64,000 bases of DNA from assembly GCA_013373205.1 (NCBI GenBank), contig JABXIG010000007.1, positions 1 through 64,000 of the forward strand, in the 5' to 3' direction. Position numbers and translations under genes: made by a program. Of this stretch, positions 39,312 to 48,181 are shown in pieces (the stretch's first letter is position 1; each line of letters opens with the position of its first letter). The stretch comes from Methylocystaceae bacterium (GTDB taxonomy: Bacteria > Pseudomonadota > Alphaproteobacteria > Rhodospirillales > Terasakiellaceae). The notes beneath the pieces were generated by a model, which was given only the letters and a program-made list of their open reading frames with translations, did not search any database and had not been told where the DNA came from.

Positions 39312-40994
39312 ATGACAGTTTCGCTGCCCAATAATCAGGATAATCTGGTTGATATTATTTTAAATACGGTTGATGACCCCATGATGGTAACCGATGGGCA
39401 AGGAGTCATTGTGCGAATCAACCGGGCATTTGAAGATTGTTTTGGTTGGCGCACTGAAGAAGCCATCGGCCAAACGCCCCGTATTCTGAATTCGCAAAAA
39501 CATGATGCCATCTTCTTCCGCCACCTGTGGGATAGCCTAAAAAAAGATGGGTTCTGGGAAGGGAACATCTGGAACCGTGCAAAATCCGGTCATGAGATAG
39601 AAACACAGTGTCGCATCAAGGCCCAGTTGGATCATGACGGGCGGGCACTTTATTATGTCTCGCGCATGAAAGTGGAAAACATCGAAAATAGCGATGTCGT
39701 GCGCAATCACGATGCATTGACCGGCCTGCCCGATCAACATCTCTTTATTGACCGTTTGGAACAAGCGATGATCGCCGTCCAAAGGGTCAAGAAGTCAGTC
39801 GCCTTACTTCAAATTGGTCTTGACCATTTTTCTACCATCAACGAAGGCCTGGGCTATGAAATCGGTGATAAACTTTTAAACGAAATTTCAAAACGCCTGC
39901 ACGATTGCATGCGCGGCAGTGATACGGTAGCTCGACTTGGCGGCGACCTCTTTGCCATGGCCTTACAGGTTGCGAGCATTGATGACGGGGTTATTGTTGC
40001 GGAAAAAGTCCTCAAAAGCATGCAGGATACCTTCAAGATTGATGGCAAAAGCCTGAACATGACGGCCAGTATCGGTATCAGCCTCTATCCCAAAGATGCC
40101 GAAGGGGCCGCAGACCTGATGAAACTAGCCGACACCGCCATGCATCATGCGAAAAAGAAAGGCGGCAATGTCTTTGAATTTTTCGCCGAAGATATGAATG
40201 CGAAAGCTAAGAACCGATTGGAAATGGAAACCGCGATCCGTCAAGCCTTGTCAAAGCGGGAATTCATGCTTTATTACCAACCCAAAGTGTCTTCAAAGAC
40301 AGAACAAATCGTTGGTGCCGAAGCGTTGATCCGCTGGATTTCCCCCGAACGCGGTTTTATGCCACCGGGTGCGTTCATCCCGATTGCAGAAGAAACCGGG
40401 CTGATTGGCGAAATTGGCAGCTGGGTTTTACAAGAAGCCGCCCGCCAGAATAAAGCCTGGCAAGACGCAGGCCTTCCCCCGATCCGCATCGCCGTTAATG
40501 TCGCCGCCCCACAATTTCGCGCCCCTGACTTTATTGATCATGTCCTGAATGCTCTTGATAATAACGACCTGTCTCCCAAATGGCTGGAACTTGAAATCGT
40601 CGAAAGCATGCTGATGGGTGATACCGAGATGACGATAGAAAAGCTTCATCAGGTGCGCGACATCGGCTGTCATCTCTCCATTGACGATTTTGGCACCGGG
40701 TACAGTTCGCTTAGTTACCTGACCCGTTTCCCCATCACAACCCTGAAGATTGATCGTGCTTTCATCAAAGATCTTGAATGCGACAAAACCATGGCTGAAA
40801 TTTCACGAGCCATCATCGGTATGTCACAAGGGCTGGAACTTGAAGTCGTTGCTGAAGGCGCAGAAACAGATGCCCATATCCAATTTTTACGCGAAAATGG
40901 TTGCCAGACCGTGCAAGGATTTTATTATTCCAAACCCGTTCCCGCCGATGAATTTGCTGTGATTCTGGCTAAGGGGACCTTGCATAAAGGGTAG
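39312..40994 (+). CDS. PAS-GGDEF-EAL c-di-GMP signalling protein
   Basis: 560-aa soluble sensor. PAS at about 12-125 (TDGQGVIVRINRAFEDCFGW). The GGDEF domain at about 130-290 has the altered signature ARLGGDLFAMAL (GGDLF), so cyclase activity is doubtful. The EAL domain at about 300-555 is intact: GAEALIRWISPERG, ELEIVESMLMG, SIDDFGTGYSSLSYL, LKIDRAFIKDL, VAEGAET and QGFYYSKPV. Predicted phosphodiesterase with the GGDEF part perhaps binding GTP as an allosteric site. Last gene of the glnE cluster. Confidence 0.9.
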   Translation: MTVSLPNNQDNLVDIILNTVDDPMMVTDGQGVIVRINRAFEDCFGWRTEEAIGQTPRILNSQKHDAIFFRHLWDSLKKDGFWEGNIWNRAKSGHEIETQCRIKAQLDHDGRALYYVSRMKVENIENSDVVRNHDALTGLPDQHLFIDRLEQAMIAVQRVKKSVALLQIGLDHFSTINEGLGYEIGDKLLNEISKRLHDCMRGSDTVARLGGDLFAMALQVASIDDGVIVAEKVLKSMQDTFKIDGKSLNMTASIGISLYPKDAEGAADLMKLADTAMHHAKKKGGNVFEFFAEDMNAKAKNRLEMETAIRQALSKREFMLYYQPKVSSKTEQIVGAEALIRWISPERGFMPPGAFIPIAEETGLIGEIGSWVLQEAARQNKAWQDAGLPPIRIAVNVAAPQFRAPDFIDHVLNALDNNDLSPKWLELEIVESMLMGDTEMTIEKLHQVRDIGCHLSIDDFGTGYSSLSYLTRFPITTLKIDRAFIKDLECDKTMAEISRAIIGMSQGLELEVVAEGAETDAHIQFLRENGCQTVQGFYYSKPVPADEFAVILAKGTLHKG

Positions 40995-41051
40995 GCACCC
41001 GTGTCCCTGTGTAAACAGAGATCTCATGCGGCCAGAGCAAGCTGTCAAAAG

Positions 41052-41069
41052 ACACCTGCTTTCGCAGGT
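41052..41069. other. Short perfect hairpin
   Basis: CACCTGC-TTTC-GCAGGTG, a 7-bp stem with a four-base loop, about 60 bp after the GGDEF/EAL stop codon. It lacks a T-run; it may terminate or stabilise the glnE-cluster transcript. Confidence 0.4.
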
Positions 41070-41110
41070 GAACAATTTAAATGTCCAACCAAACAAAAAA
41101 CAGGCACGCT

Positions 41111-41150
41111 AATTGCGAGACACTCTCACATAAAAATATTTGCATGCAAA
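41111..41150 (+). promoter_or_regulatory. Putative Fur-type box and adjacent palindrome upstream of bfd
   Basis: AATTGCGAGACACTCTCAC at 41111-41129 resembles a degenerate Fur box: 5 of 7 positions pair within TGCGAGA-C-ACTCTCA. Ten bases on lies a perfect 12-bp palindrome TTTGCATGCAAA (41139-41150). Both sit 35-75 bp upstream of the bfd start, where a promoter would be. Iron control of bfd is usual in bacteria; the protein binding here is inferred. Confidence 0.5.
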
Positions 41151-41183
41151 TTGTCGTAAATCTGACAAAGGAGGTTGCCGCGC

Positions 41184-41384
41184 ATGTACGTTTGTATCTG
41201 TAACGCCATTAAGGAAGAAGATGTGCGCTTATCCGCACAAAATGGAGCACACAAAGCGCGTGAAGTCTTTAACGCCCATGGCTGTAAACCAGAATGTGCC
41301 AAATGCACCAACTGCATCCGCACTATCATCAAGGATCACCATTGCGCAAACCAGACCTGTACAACAAATCTCGCCGCAGAATAA
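41184..41384 (+). CDS. bfd: Bacterioferritin-associated ferredoxin
   Basis: Small [2Fe-2S] protein that reduces bacterioferritin iron for release. The BFD-type cluster ligands are CIC near the start (MYVCICNAIKEEDVR) and a later CKPECAKCTNCI block. The ATG at 41184 has a strong AAGGAGG nine bases upstream; an in-frame TTG nine bases earlier would overlap that site. Length 66 aa. Two further Cys residues near the C-terminus (HHCANQTC) are unusual. No bacterioferritin gene is in the window. Convergent with the unknown gene, with 4 bp between stops. Confidence 0.9.
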   Translation: MYVCICNAIKEEDVRLSAQNGAHKAREVFNAHGCKPECAKCTNCIRTIIKDHHCANQTCTTNLAAE

Positions 41385-41388
41385 ATCG

Positions 41389-42135
41389 TTACATCTGTTT
41401 CAGCTTAGCAATCAGATGGGCGATTTCCTTACGTTGTGGCTCGCTTAGAACGGCCTGTTGGTAAGACTTTTCATCGCTTTTATGCCTTATAAATTCTCCA
41501 AATAAGGCGAGCAAACAATCTCGAGCCTGCGTATGGGTAAATTGCAGCGCCCCTTTTGATCTGGTGTCGCCGTTACCTGATCCTTCCATAACATTAATGA
41601 ACCATTCAAGACGGGCATCAAAATGTGAAAAGGCATGCGCGATGGAATATAGGGTTTCCAGACGTATCTTCACCACTTCGGGGTGTTGATAAAATGTGCC
41701 CCAAGAAAACCCGCCACCATGATCGCGAATTTCCTGTCTCATCAATTGAGAAACCTGATCGTGTAGACTTTCATAACGTTCCCGCCCCAAAACAGTCGAC
41801 AGAACATTAAAATAATTAGGAAGCTGTTTGGTGGACATTTTACAATGCCGACGATCCAATAAATTTTCAAAAGGTTGAACCATCACCCTGCCAAAAGCAT
41901 TGGTGCGCGGCGGTACGGCCAAATCCAATTGATATTTACTCATGCACCTTTCATGAACAGAATGACAAAAAGCTTCAACCGTACCATTTTCAACGGTTAA
42001 AGCAGACTCAATTTCCTGTAATGACATTGCATCCAGTTCGCCCTTCACCATACGTTCACGGACGGCTTCAATCACAATACGAACCGTCATATCAAATGTG
42101 TTTTTGCATGGTGCGTTTTGCCGTTGTTCAACCAT
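41389..42135 (-). CDS. Hypothetical protein coupled to a CBS-domain protein
   Basis: Soluble, mostly helical protein of 248 aa that I do not recognise. The ATG at 42135 is used because it overlaps the CBS gene's stop by 8 bp, suggesting translational coupling; a longer frame starts inside that gene. Features include Cys residues in the N-terminal half (APCKNTF, EAFCHSVHERCMSK, RRHCKMSTK) and a His/Glu-bearing C-terminal half (YSIAHAFSHFDARLEWF, LLALFGEFIRHK), but no known motif. No signal peptide or membrane helix. It probably works with the CBS protein. Confidence 0.65.
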   Translation of the reverse strand: MVEQRQNAPCKNTFDMTVRIVIEAVRERMVKGELDAMSLQEIESALTVENGTVEAFCHSVHERCMSKYQLDLAVPPRTNAFGRVMVQPFENLLDRRHCKMSTKQLPNYFNVLSTVLGRERYESLHDQVSQLMRQEIRDHGGGFSWGTFYQHPEVVKIRLETLYSIAHAFSHFDARLEWFINVMEGSGNGDTRSKGALQFTHTQARDCLLALFGEFIRHKSDEKSYQQAVLSEPQRKEIAHLIAKLKQM

Positions 42136-42556
42136 CCCCGGCAAATCTTTCAATATCACGGGAACTGACCACACCGATATAATCGCCCTGCCTATTCTTA
42201 ACAGCCATGTGACGCACGTTCAGTTCCGCCATCTCATGGGCAACCTTTTTTAGTTTTTCAGTTTGTTCACAGGCTTTCACATCCGTGTTCATTACACGCC
42301 ACAAAGGGTTGTTTAGACCTGTATTTTCATATAAAGCCAAATAATGGATCACGTCGCGTTCCGTTATAAGACCCACAATCTGTTTGTCTCTATTACGGAT
42401 GAGAACCGCCCCAATATTGTAATCGTTCATAAAGTCGATTAATTGATCAAGGGTTGCGCTTTGTGGCATGCTCAGCACGCCTTGGTGCCCTGTGCTTTCT
42501 TCGACCTTCAAGTTCAGGACGTCCTGAACCGTTGCATATTCTTCAAAATACAACAT
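42128..42556 (-). CDS. CBS-pair domain protein
   Basis: Stand-alone tandem CBS domain protein of about 142 aa. CBS1 covers about residues 20-75 (TLDQLIDFMNDYNIGAVLIRN, GLITERDVIHYLA); CBS2 covers about 85-138 (MAELNVRHMAVKNRQG, YIGVVSSRDIERF). Such pairs bind adenosyl nucleotides and regulate partners. The start is ambiguous among a GTG (42562), an ATG (42556) and a TTG (42553) around GAGGTGG. It is the first gene of a two-gene unit with the unknown protein. Confidence 0.82.
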   Translation of the reverse strand: MLYFEEYATVQDVLNLKVEESTGHQGVLSMPQSATLDQLIDFMNDYNIGAVLIRNRDKQIVGLITERDVIHYLALYENTGLNNPLWRVMNTDVKACEQTEKLKKVAHEMAELNVRHMAVKNRQGDYIGVVSSRDIERFAGDG

Positions 42557-42644
42557 AACCACCTCGCTATAATGCGCTTACGGGTCATGCCTCTTGGTTG
42601 AGCATTTCAATCATTATTGCATACAGCAGGCGTATTATACAACC

Positions 42645-43757
42645 TTAATCTTCGCTTGCCCCTTCAATGCGATTAGCAAGTGCGGCCGCCATAAACATAT
42701 CCAGATCCCCATCCAACACAGCTTGGGAGTTGGATGTTTCTACGTTGGTACGCAAATCTTTAATCATTTGATAGGGTTGCAGGACATAGGATCGGATTTG
42801 ACGACCCCAGCCAATTTCTGTCTTGGCATCATGTTCTGCCTGACTTTCCGCTTCGCGCTTTTGCAATTCTGCCTCATACAAACGCGCACGCAACATCTTA
42901 TAGGCGGCCGCACGGTTTTTATGCTGGGAACGGTCATTCTGACATTGCACCACAATACCTGTCGGAATATGGGTAATCCGGATGGCAGAGTCCGTCTTAT
43001 TCACGTGCTGCCCCCCTGCACCGGATGCGCGATAGGTATCGACACGCAGATCTTTTTCTTCGATTTCAATCTCGATATTGTCGTCAATCTCTGGCGAAAC
43101 AGCAACGGCTGCAAAGCTTGTATGACGGCGTGCAGAACTGTCAAACGGCGAAATACGAACCAAACGATGGGTCCCGGTTTCCGTCTTTAACCAGCCATAG
43201 GCATTATGACCATTCACTTTGATAGTGACAGACTTGATCCCGGCTTCCTCCCCCGGTGTTTCTTCAAGATATTCCACCTTATAGCCATGTTGATCGGCCC
43301 AACGGGTATACATACGCAGCATAATGCCGGCCCAGTCACATGCCTCGGTCCCACCCGCACCGGAGTTAATTTCCAAAAAGCAGTTGTTGGCATCGGCTTC
43401 GCCAGAAAGCAGGGTTTCAATCTCTTGTTTGGCAGCGCGGTCCTGTAAAACGTTCAAAGCTTCTTCTGCTTCTTTAACCGTATCAGGGTCATCTTCCATC
43501 TCGCCCATTTCGATGAATTCTATACTGTCTTCCAGTTCCTGCTCAGACTCTTCCAACGCCTTGATGCCATTTTCAAGGCGGGTGCGTTCTTTCATCAGGT
43601 TTTGGGCATTTTGCGGATCATTCCACAAGTCCGGGTCTTCGCTAAGCGCATTTAATTCTTCCAGACGGCGCACCGCATTATCGTAATCCAGATGCTTGCG
43701 CAAAAGGCTCAAAGATTTACGAATTTCTTCGACCTGAGTTTCAATTTCCGCACGCAT
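42645..43757 (-). CDS. prfB: Peptide chain release factor 2
   Basis: Recognises UGA and UAA stop codons and triggers peptide release. The tripeptide anticodon SPF lies in [14 protein letters not shown] and the catalytic GGQ in [16 protein letters not shown]. The reading frame is continuous over 370 aa; the programmed +1 frameshift with in-frame UGA seen near codon 26 in E. coli is absent. It follows mrcA on the same strand after about 70 bp, part of the common alphaproteobacterial amidase-mrcA-prfB order. Confidence 0.96.
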   Translation of the reverse strand: MRAEIETQVEEIRKSLSLLRKHLDYDNAVRRLEELNALSEDPDLWNDPQNAQNLMKERTRLENGIKALEESEQELEDSIEFIEMGEMEDDPDTVKEAEEALNVLQDRAAKQEIETLLSGEADANNCFLEINSGAGGTEACDWAGIMLRMYTRWADQHGYKVEYLEETPGEEAGIKSVTIKVNGHNAYGWLKTETGTHRLVRISPFDSSARRHTSFAAVAVSPEIDDNIEIEIEEKDLRVDTYRASGAGGQHVNKTDSAIRITHIPTGIVVQCQNDRSQHKNRAAAYKMLRARLYEAELQKREAESQAEHDAKTEIGWGRQIRSYVLQPYQMIKDLRTNVETSNSQAVLDGDLDMFMAAALANRIEGASED

Positions 43758-43826
43758 AGTATGACTTCCTGAATTTGATAGTTAAATAATTTGTCGGGGG
43801 GTGTTTATACCCAAACCGGGCAATCG

Positions 43827-46259
43827 TCAATAAAGACCACTACCTGTTTCGCCAACAGCTGGCCCGGCCAAATCATTACTTTGACCTTCCAAAACATTAT
43901 TGCTTTGGCTGGGGGAGGTGCCTTCTTTAAAGGCTTCCCATATCACATTTTGATCGCCCGGTTTGGCATCCTGACCTGTGCGCGCATTCACACGCACCAA
44001 TCGAATGCCATTGGGGATACGAAACGGGGTGGCCGGTTGATCCGCCAAAGCTTCCATCATAAAATCACGGAAAATTGGGGCCGCAGCTGATGCACCCTGT
44101 TCTCGTTTACCCAAGGTTACGGGTGTGTCAAATCCAACAAAAACACCTGTCACTAAATCAGGGCTAAATCCCATGAACCAGGCATCACGGCTGTCGTTTG
44201 TTGTGCCTGTTTTACCACCTAATGGTTTTTTAATTACAGAAACACGTCGACCCGTACCACGTTCCACCACACCTTCAAGGATGGATACCATTTGATAGGC
44301 GCTTTCTTCGCTGGTGACACTTTCACGGACATCTGGAATTTGTGGCACGACTTCATCTCCGGTCCATTGCATAGCCATACAGCCATCACAGGGACGGGTA
44401 TCATGTTTAAAGATCGTCACCCCGTTACGGTTTTGAATTCGGTCAATCAAAGTGGGGGTAATGCTTTTGCCACCATTAACGATCATGCCGTAGGCTGCGG
44501 CCAAATTCATCAACTTGGTTTCTCCTGCCCCCAAAGACATGGATAAAACTTCCGGTAAATTCTTTGTAATGCCAAAACGACGGGCATATTCACTAACCAC
44601 ATCCGGCCCCAAGGTCTGAGCAAGGCGAACCGTCATCAGGTTTCGGGATTTTTCCACCCCCAGACGCATGGTCGAGGGACCGTAGAATTTATTGGTATAG
44701 TTATCCGGTCGCCATTTCGGCATACCGGGTCCTTGGTCCAAGACAAAAGGCGCATCCAGAATCAATGTGGACGGGGTATAGCCATGATCCAATGCGGCCA
44801 AGTAAACAAAAGGTTTAAAGGCAGAACCGGGTTGACGGTTGGCTTGTGTTGCCCGGTTAAACTGGCTTTTGTCATAATCATATCCACCCACCATCGCCAG
44901 AACACGCCCTGTGTGGGGATCAAGGGAGACAATCGCCCCCTGAACATCAGGAATTTGACGCAAGGTATAGGTATCAGGTTGGTATTTTTCGCCTTTTTCC
45001 GTTTCTGTGACAGGTTTGACCCAAATCACATCACCTTTTTTCAGGACATCAGACGGACGCTTAGGCCGTGCCCCGACTTTTTGATCTTCCAGCCAAGGTC
45101 GTGCCCATTTCATTTCTGAAAAAGGAATAACCCCTTTGCCCCCATTCGCCAGACCAATAGTGACGTCCGATTTATGTAATTGCAAAACAACAGCCAATGA
45201 CCAGTCATTTGGCGCCCCATTAGGGGCCTTAACTTCCGGCAGGTCCGTTTCCCAACTGAGCACACCTTCTAACTGTGCAACAGGTCCGCGCCATCCATGA
45301 CGGCGGTCGTAACTTTCCAAGCCCTGTTGCAAGGTACGTTGAGCAATTTCCTGTAACTTCGGATCCAGCGTAGCATGCACAGACATGCCGCCTTTATAAA
45401 GCTTGTCTTCGCCATACATATCCACAAGTTCACGGCGCACTTCTTCGGCAAAATACGGGGCTTCGACAAATTCAGTTTCAGAACGTGAGGCTACTTTTAA
45501 CGGATCGCTTTTGGCTTTGGCGGCTTCAATCTCGCTGATTACACCTTCAATCGCCATACGTTCAATCACCCAATTGCGGCGTTCCACAGCCTTTGCCGTG
45601 CGTCGGATCGGGTGGTAATTATTCGGAGCTTTTGGCAAAGCAGCAAGATAAGCTGTTTCTGCAATGCTCAGCTCACCCAAAGGCTTGTTGAAATAATTCA
45701 ACGCAGCAGCAGCCACCCCGTAAGAGCCATATCCCAAATAAATTTCGTTCAGATAAAGTTCTAGGATTCGGTCTTTTTCAAAGGCTTCTTCAATACGTAA
45801 CGCAAGGATCGCTTCTTTGATTTTACGAACGTATGAAACTTCATTGGTCAAAAGAAAGTTCTTAGCAACTTGCTGCGTAATCGTGGATGCCCCGACCAAA
45901 CGTCGGCCTTTGCCAACATTTTTCAGGTTAATTACAACCGCACGCGCCACCCCCATAGGGTCAATACCGATATGGTGATAAAAGTTCTTGTCTTCTGCGG
46001 CTAAAAACGTATCGATCACCCGCTTCGGGATCGCCTTGATCGGCACAAACACCCGGTTTTCCACCGCATATTCCGCCATTAGCTGTCCGTCGCCAGCATG
46101 AATACGTGTCATGACAGGAGGTTCATAATCTTTTAGTTGGGTATAATCAGGCAAACCTTTGCCATAATGATAGAAACCATAAAGCACCCCGCCCGCCCCT
46201 AAAACGGCGAAAAAGAGAAACAGTCCTAAAAGTCCGGCAATAATTTTTAGTATTTTCAA
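43827..46259 (-). CDS. mrcA: Penicillin-binding protein 1A
   Basis: Bifunctional peptidoglycan synthase anchored by one N-terminal helix (about 7-30). Glycosyltransferase motifs AAEDKNFYHHIGIDPMG and GASTITQQVAKNFLLTNE; transpeptidase Ser in QPGSAFKPFVYLAAL and KTG motif in GGKTGTTNDSRDAWF. Length 810 aa is typical. The start is TTG (no ATG near the N-terminal helix). It lies between the amidase and prfB; a strong inverted repeat is in the gap to the amidase. Confidence 0.95.
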   Translation of the reverse strand: MKILKIIAGLLGLFLFFAVLGAGGVLYGFYHYGKGLPDYTQLKDYEPPVMTRIHAGDGQLMAEYAVENRVFVPIKAIPKRVIDTFLAAEDKNFYHHIGIDPMGVARAVVINLKNVGKGRRLVGASTITQQVAKNFLLTNEVSYVRKIKEAILALRIEEAFEKDRILELYLNEIYLGYGSYGVAAAALNYFNKPLGELSIAETAYLAALPKAPNNYHPIRRTAKAVERRNWVIERMAIEGVISEIEAAKAKSDPLKVASRSETEFVEAPYFAEEVRRELVDMYGEDKLYKGGMSVHATLDPKLQEIAQRTLQQGLESYDRRHGWRGPVAQLEGVLSWETDLPEVKAPNGAPNDWSLAVVLQLHKSDVTIGLANGGKGVIPFSEMKWARPWLEDQKVGARPKRPSDVLKKGDVIWVKPVTETEKGEKYQPDTYTLRQIPDVQGAIVSLDPHTGRVLAMVGGYDYDKSQFNRATQANRQPGSAFKPFVYLAALDHGYTPSTLILDAPFVLDQGPGMPKWRPDNYTNKFYGPSTMRLGVEKSRNLMTVRLAQTLGPDVVSEYARRFGITKNLPEVLSMSLGAGETKLMNLAAAYGMIVNGGKSITPTLIDRIQNRNGVTIFKHDTRPCDGCMAMQWTGDEVVPQIPDVRESVTSEESAYQMVSILEGVVERGTGRRVSVIKKPLGGKTGTTNDSRDAWFMGFSPDLVTGVFVGFDTPVTLGKREQGASAAAPIFRDFMMEALADQPATPFRIPNGIRLVRVNARTGQDAKPGDQNVIWEAFKEGTSPSQSNNVLEGQSNDLAGPAVGETGSGLY

Positions 46260-46301
46260 CGCGAAAGCCTTGTTGTTTTATCCACAATAAAGACGGGCAG
46301 T

Positions 46302-46334
46302 ATACCCAAATGATAGCATTTGTCATTTGGGTAT
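46302..46334. repeat. Perfect 12-bp inverted repeat between the amidase and mrcA
   Basis: ATACCCAAATGA and TCATTTGGGTAT surround a 9-base loop in the 93-bp gap between the two genes. No T-run follows on the minus strand, so it is not a typical terminator; it might be an mRNA stabiliser, processing site or operator. Confidence 0.75.
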
Positions 46335-46352
46335 CACAAAATATAGTAGTTT

Positions 46353-47630
46353 TTATGAACGATTTGCTTCTTCGATGCGGTTGAAATAACGATTAATCGA
46401 GGTTTTAATCGCTTCAGCCAACTTTGCCCGATGCTTTTTAGATCGCAAAGCGCGTTCGTCATGCTTGTTGGACAAGAAACCAAGTTCGATCAGCACTGCA
46501 GGTACATCCGGCGCTTTCAAGACTGCAAATCCGGCAAACCGATGTGGGTTACGCAACACCTTGCTGGAACGTGACAAGTCACGCACCACTGTTTCTGCAA
46601 AACGTGACGATTGATTCTTGGTATCGCGTTGCGCCATATCCAACAGAATGAAACTTAAATCATCTGACGTTGAAGATAAATCCACCCCCGCAATCAGATC
46701 AGCTTTGTTTTCACGTTCTGCCAAGGCTTGTGCTTCTTTATCTGATGCGCGTTCAGACAGGGTATAAACCGAGGCACCACGCACCTTTCGATCCCGGAAA
46801 GTATCGGCATGCAGGGACAAAAACAGGTCCGCACCGGCACGTCTAGCAATGGCAATACGTTCACGCAACGGAATAAACACGTCACGATCTCGTGTCAGGA
46901 CAACTTTGTAGCGCCCCGTCCGATTTAAGGCATCGCGCAACTGTCGCGCCATGGCAAGGGTGATATGCTTTTCATATGCCCCGCTCACACCACTGGCGCC
47001 GGGGTCTACACCGCCATGCCCGGCATCAACCACAACCACATGCTTGCTTTTCTTTTGCGGCTTAACAGGTGGTAACATGGCCGGAACACGTGCTTGCTGC
47101 ACACTCGCCGTTTGTACAGCGGTCGCTTTGACATTTTTTTTAGCTTGAGCCGGATATTCAGCAGGTTTCATCTGCGCTAAAAAATTAGCCCGACTTGTCG
47201 GCACCAAATCCATAACAAAACGCCAGTTTTTCACCCGTCCACGCGGGGACAGCATCATGGTATTTTTAATCGACACAGGGGATTTGGCATCCAGAACAAT
47301 TCGTGATGTACCTGTTTTAAACAAACCATAACGAAACCCGCTTAATGATCCGTACATGCGCGGATTAAACCCTTTGGGCAATTGCCAACCCATTTCAGGA
47401 AAATCCACAACAACACGGTATGGGTCTGACAATGTGGTAATTTTATATCCCACTTCATCACTGATCTCCATAACAAAGCGTGTGTATTTGGGATGTTCCC
47501 CCACACGCACACTTTGCACCAAAGGCATCAGGCCATCTTGCGCATTTGCCCTTTCATAGAATCCGAACAGGCAAACCAACAACACTAAGGCGTTGAAAAC
47601 AGGTATCTTTATGGAATGTCGATTAAACAT
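46353..47630 (-). CDS. amiC: N-acetylmuramoyl-L-alanine amidase with AMIN domain
   Basis: Periplasmic enzyme that cleaves septal peptidoglycan during daughter-cell separation. It has a signal peptide (about residues 1-31), an AMIN domain (about 35-150, RVGEHPKYTRFVMEISDEVG) for envelope targeting, a linker, and an Amidase_3 catalytic domain with zinc-ligand motifs VVVDAGHGGVDPGASG, LSLHADTF and LIELGFLSN. Length about 425 aa. The start may be the ATG at 47630 or the GTG just before it. First gene of the amidase-mrcA-prfB unit and divergent from rne. Confidence 0.94.
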   Translation of the reverse strand: MFNRHSIKIPVFNALVLLVCLFGFYERANAQDGLMPLVQSVRVGEHPKYTRFVMEISDEVGYKITTLSDPYRVVVDFPEMGWQLPKGFNPRMYGSLSGFRYGLFKTGTSRIVLDAKSPVSIKNTMMLSPRGRVKNWRFVMDLVPTSRANFLAQMKPAEYPAQAKKNVKATAVQTASVQQARVPAMLPPVKPQKKSKHVVVVDAGHGGVDPGASGVSGAYEKHITLAMARQLRDALNRTGRYKVVLTRDRDVFIPLRERIAIARRAGADLFLSLHADTFRDRKVRGASVYTLSERASDKEAQALAERENKADLIAGVDLSSTSDDLSFILLDMAQRDTKNQSSRFAETVVRDLSRSSKVLRNPHRFAGFAVLKAPDVPAVLIELGFLSNKHDERALRSKKHRAKLAEAIKTSINRYFNRIEEANRS

Positions 47631-47633
47631 CAC

Positions 47634-48181
47634 GGCTTCATTTTAGGTTAATATATCTCGCATTTGGGCTTGCGACTCCTATGATTTAACCCATTTATGT
47701 CAGATTTCGCAAGTCCTGAAACAAACCGGTAAAAAATAAAAATCGCACTTTGGGTGATAAGGGCATTGTGTAATTAAATTCCTACCGTTATGTTAACGTC
47801 TGCGTGAAAAAGCGCTCTTATCTGTAAAAATTTCCGAACTGTGAAAAGCAACCCTTGTCCTTTCACATTGATTCAAAAGCCGGAAACCTTTCTTCAGCCC
47901 TGAGTTCACGCCGATTTGACGCACTTAAAGATGTGCGCGAAACGTAGTGCTTAAACAGACTAAAGATACTTTTTTCGAGGTTTTCATGCTGGCAAGAGCA
48001 GACCATAACAACAAAACGATTGGCAGAAATTGTTCTGAACAACGTTTTGCTATGGGCGCCGCCAGTATTTCGACCACTTATTTTTCTACAAAATACCACA
48101 GACATTCGCAGATGGGTTCAGCTCGCTTTTTAAGGCGCTCCCCACTGTCGCGGGTCTCTGTGCACTGGAGTTACGAGCCTA
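47634..48181. promoter_or_regulatory. Long divergent leader region between the amidase and rne
   Basis: 548 bp without a convincing gene; open frames on both strands lack ribosome sites and family patterns. It includes the promoters of both genes and probably a long 5' UTR of rne. Visible structures: CGCAC-TTAAAGAT-GTGCG near 47919-47936, and a long-range pair CACAGA (48097-48102) with TCTGTG (48157-48162) closing a 66-nt structured segment next to the rne start. RNase E commonly controls its own mRNA through its 5' UTR; such control here is inferred. Confidence 0.55.

Noticed and set aside
42645-43757. Possible programmed frameshift in prfB
   Set aside because: The frame is continuous from the first ATG to the end, with no in-frame UGA near codon 26.
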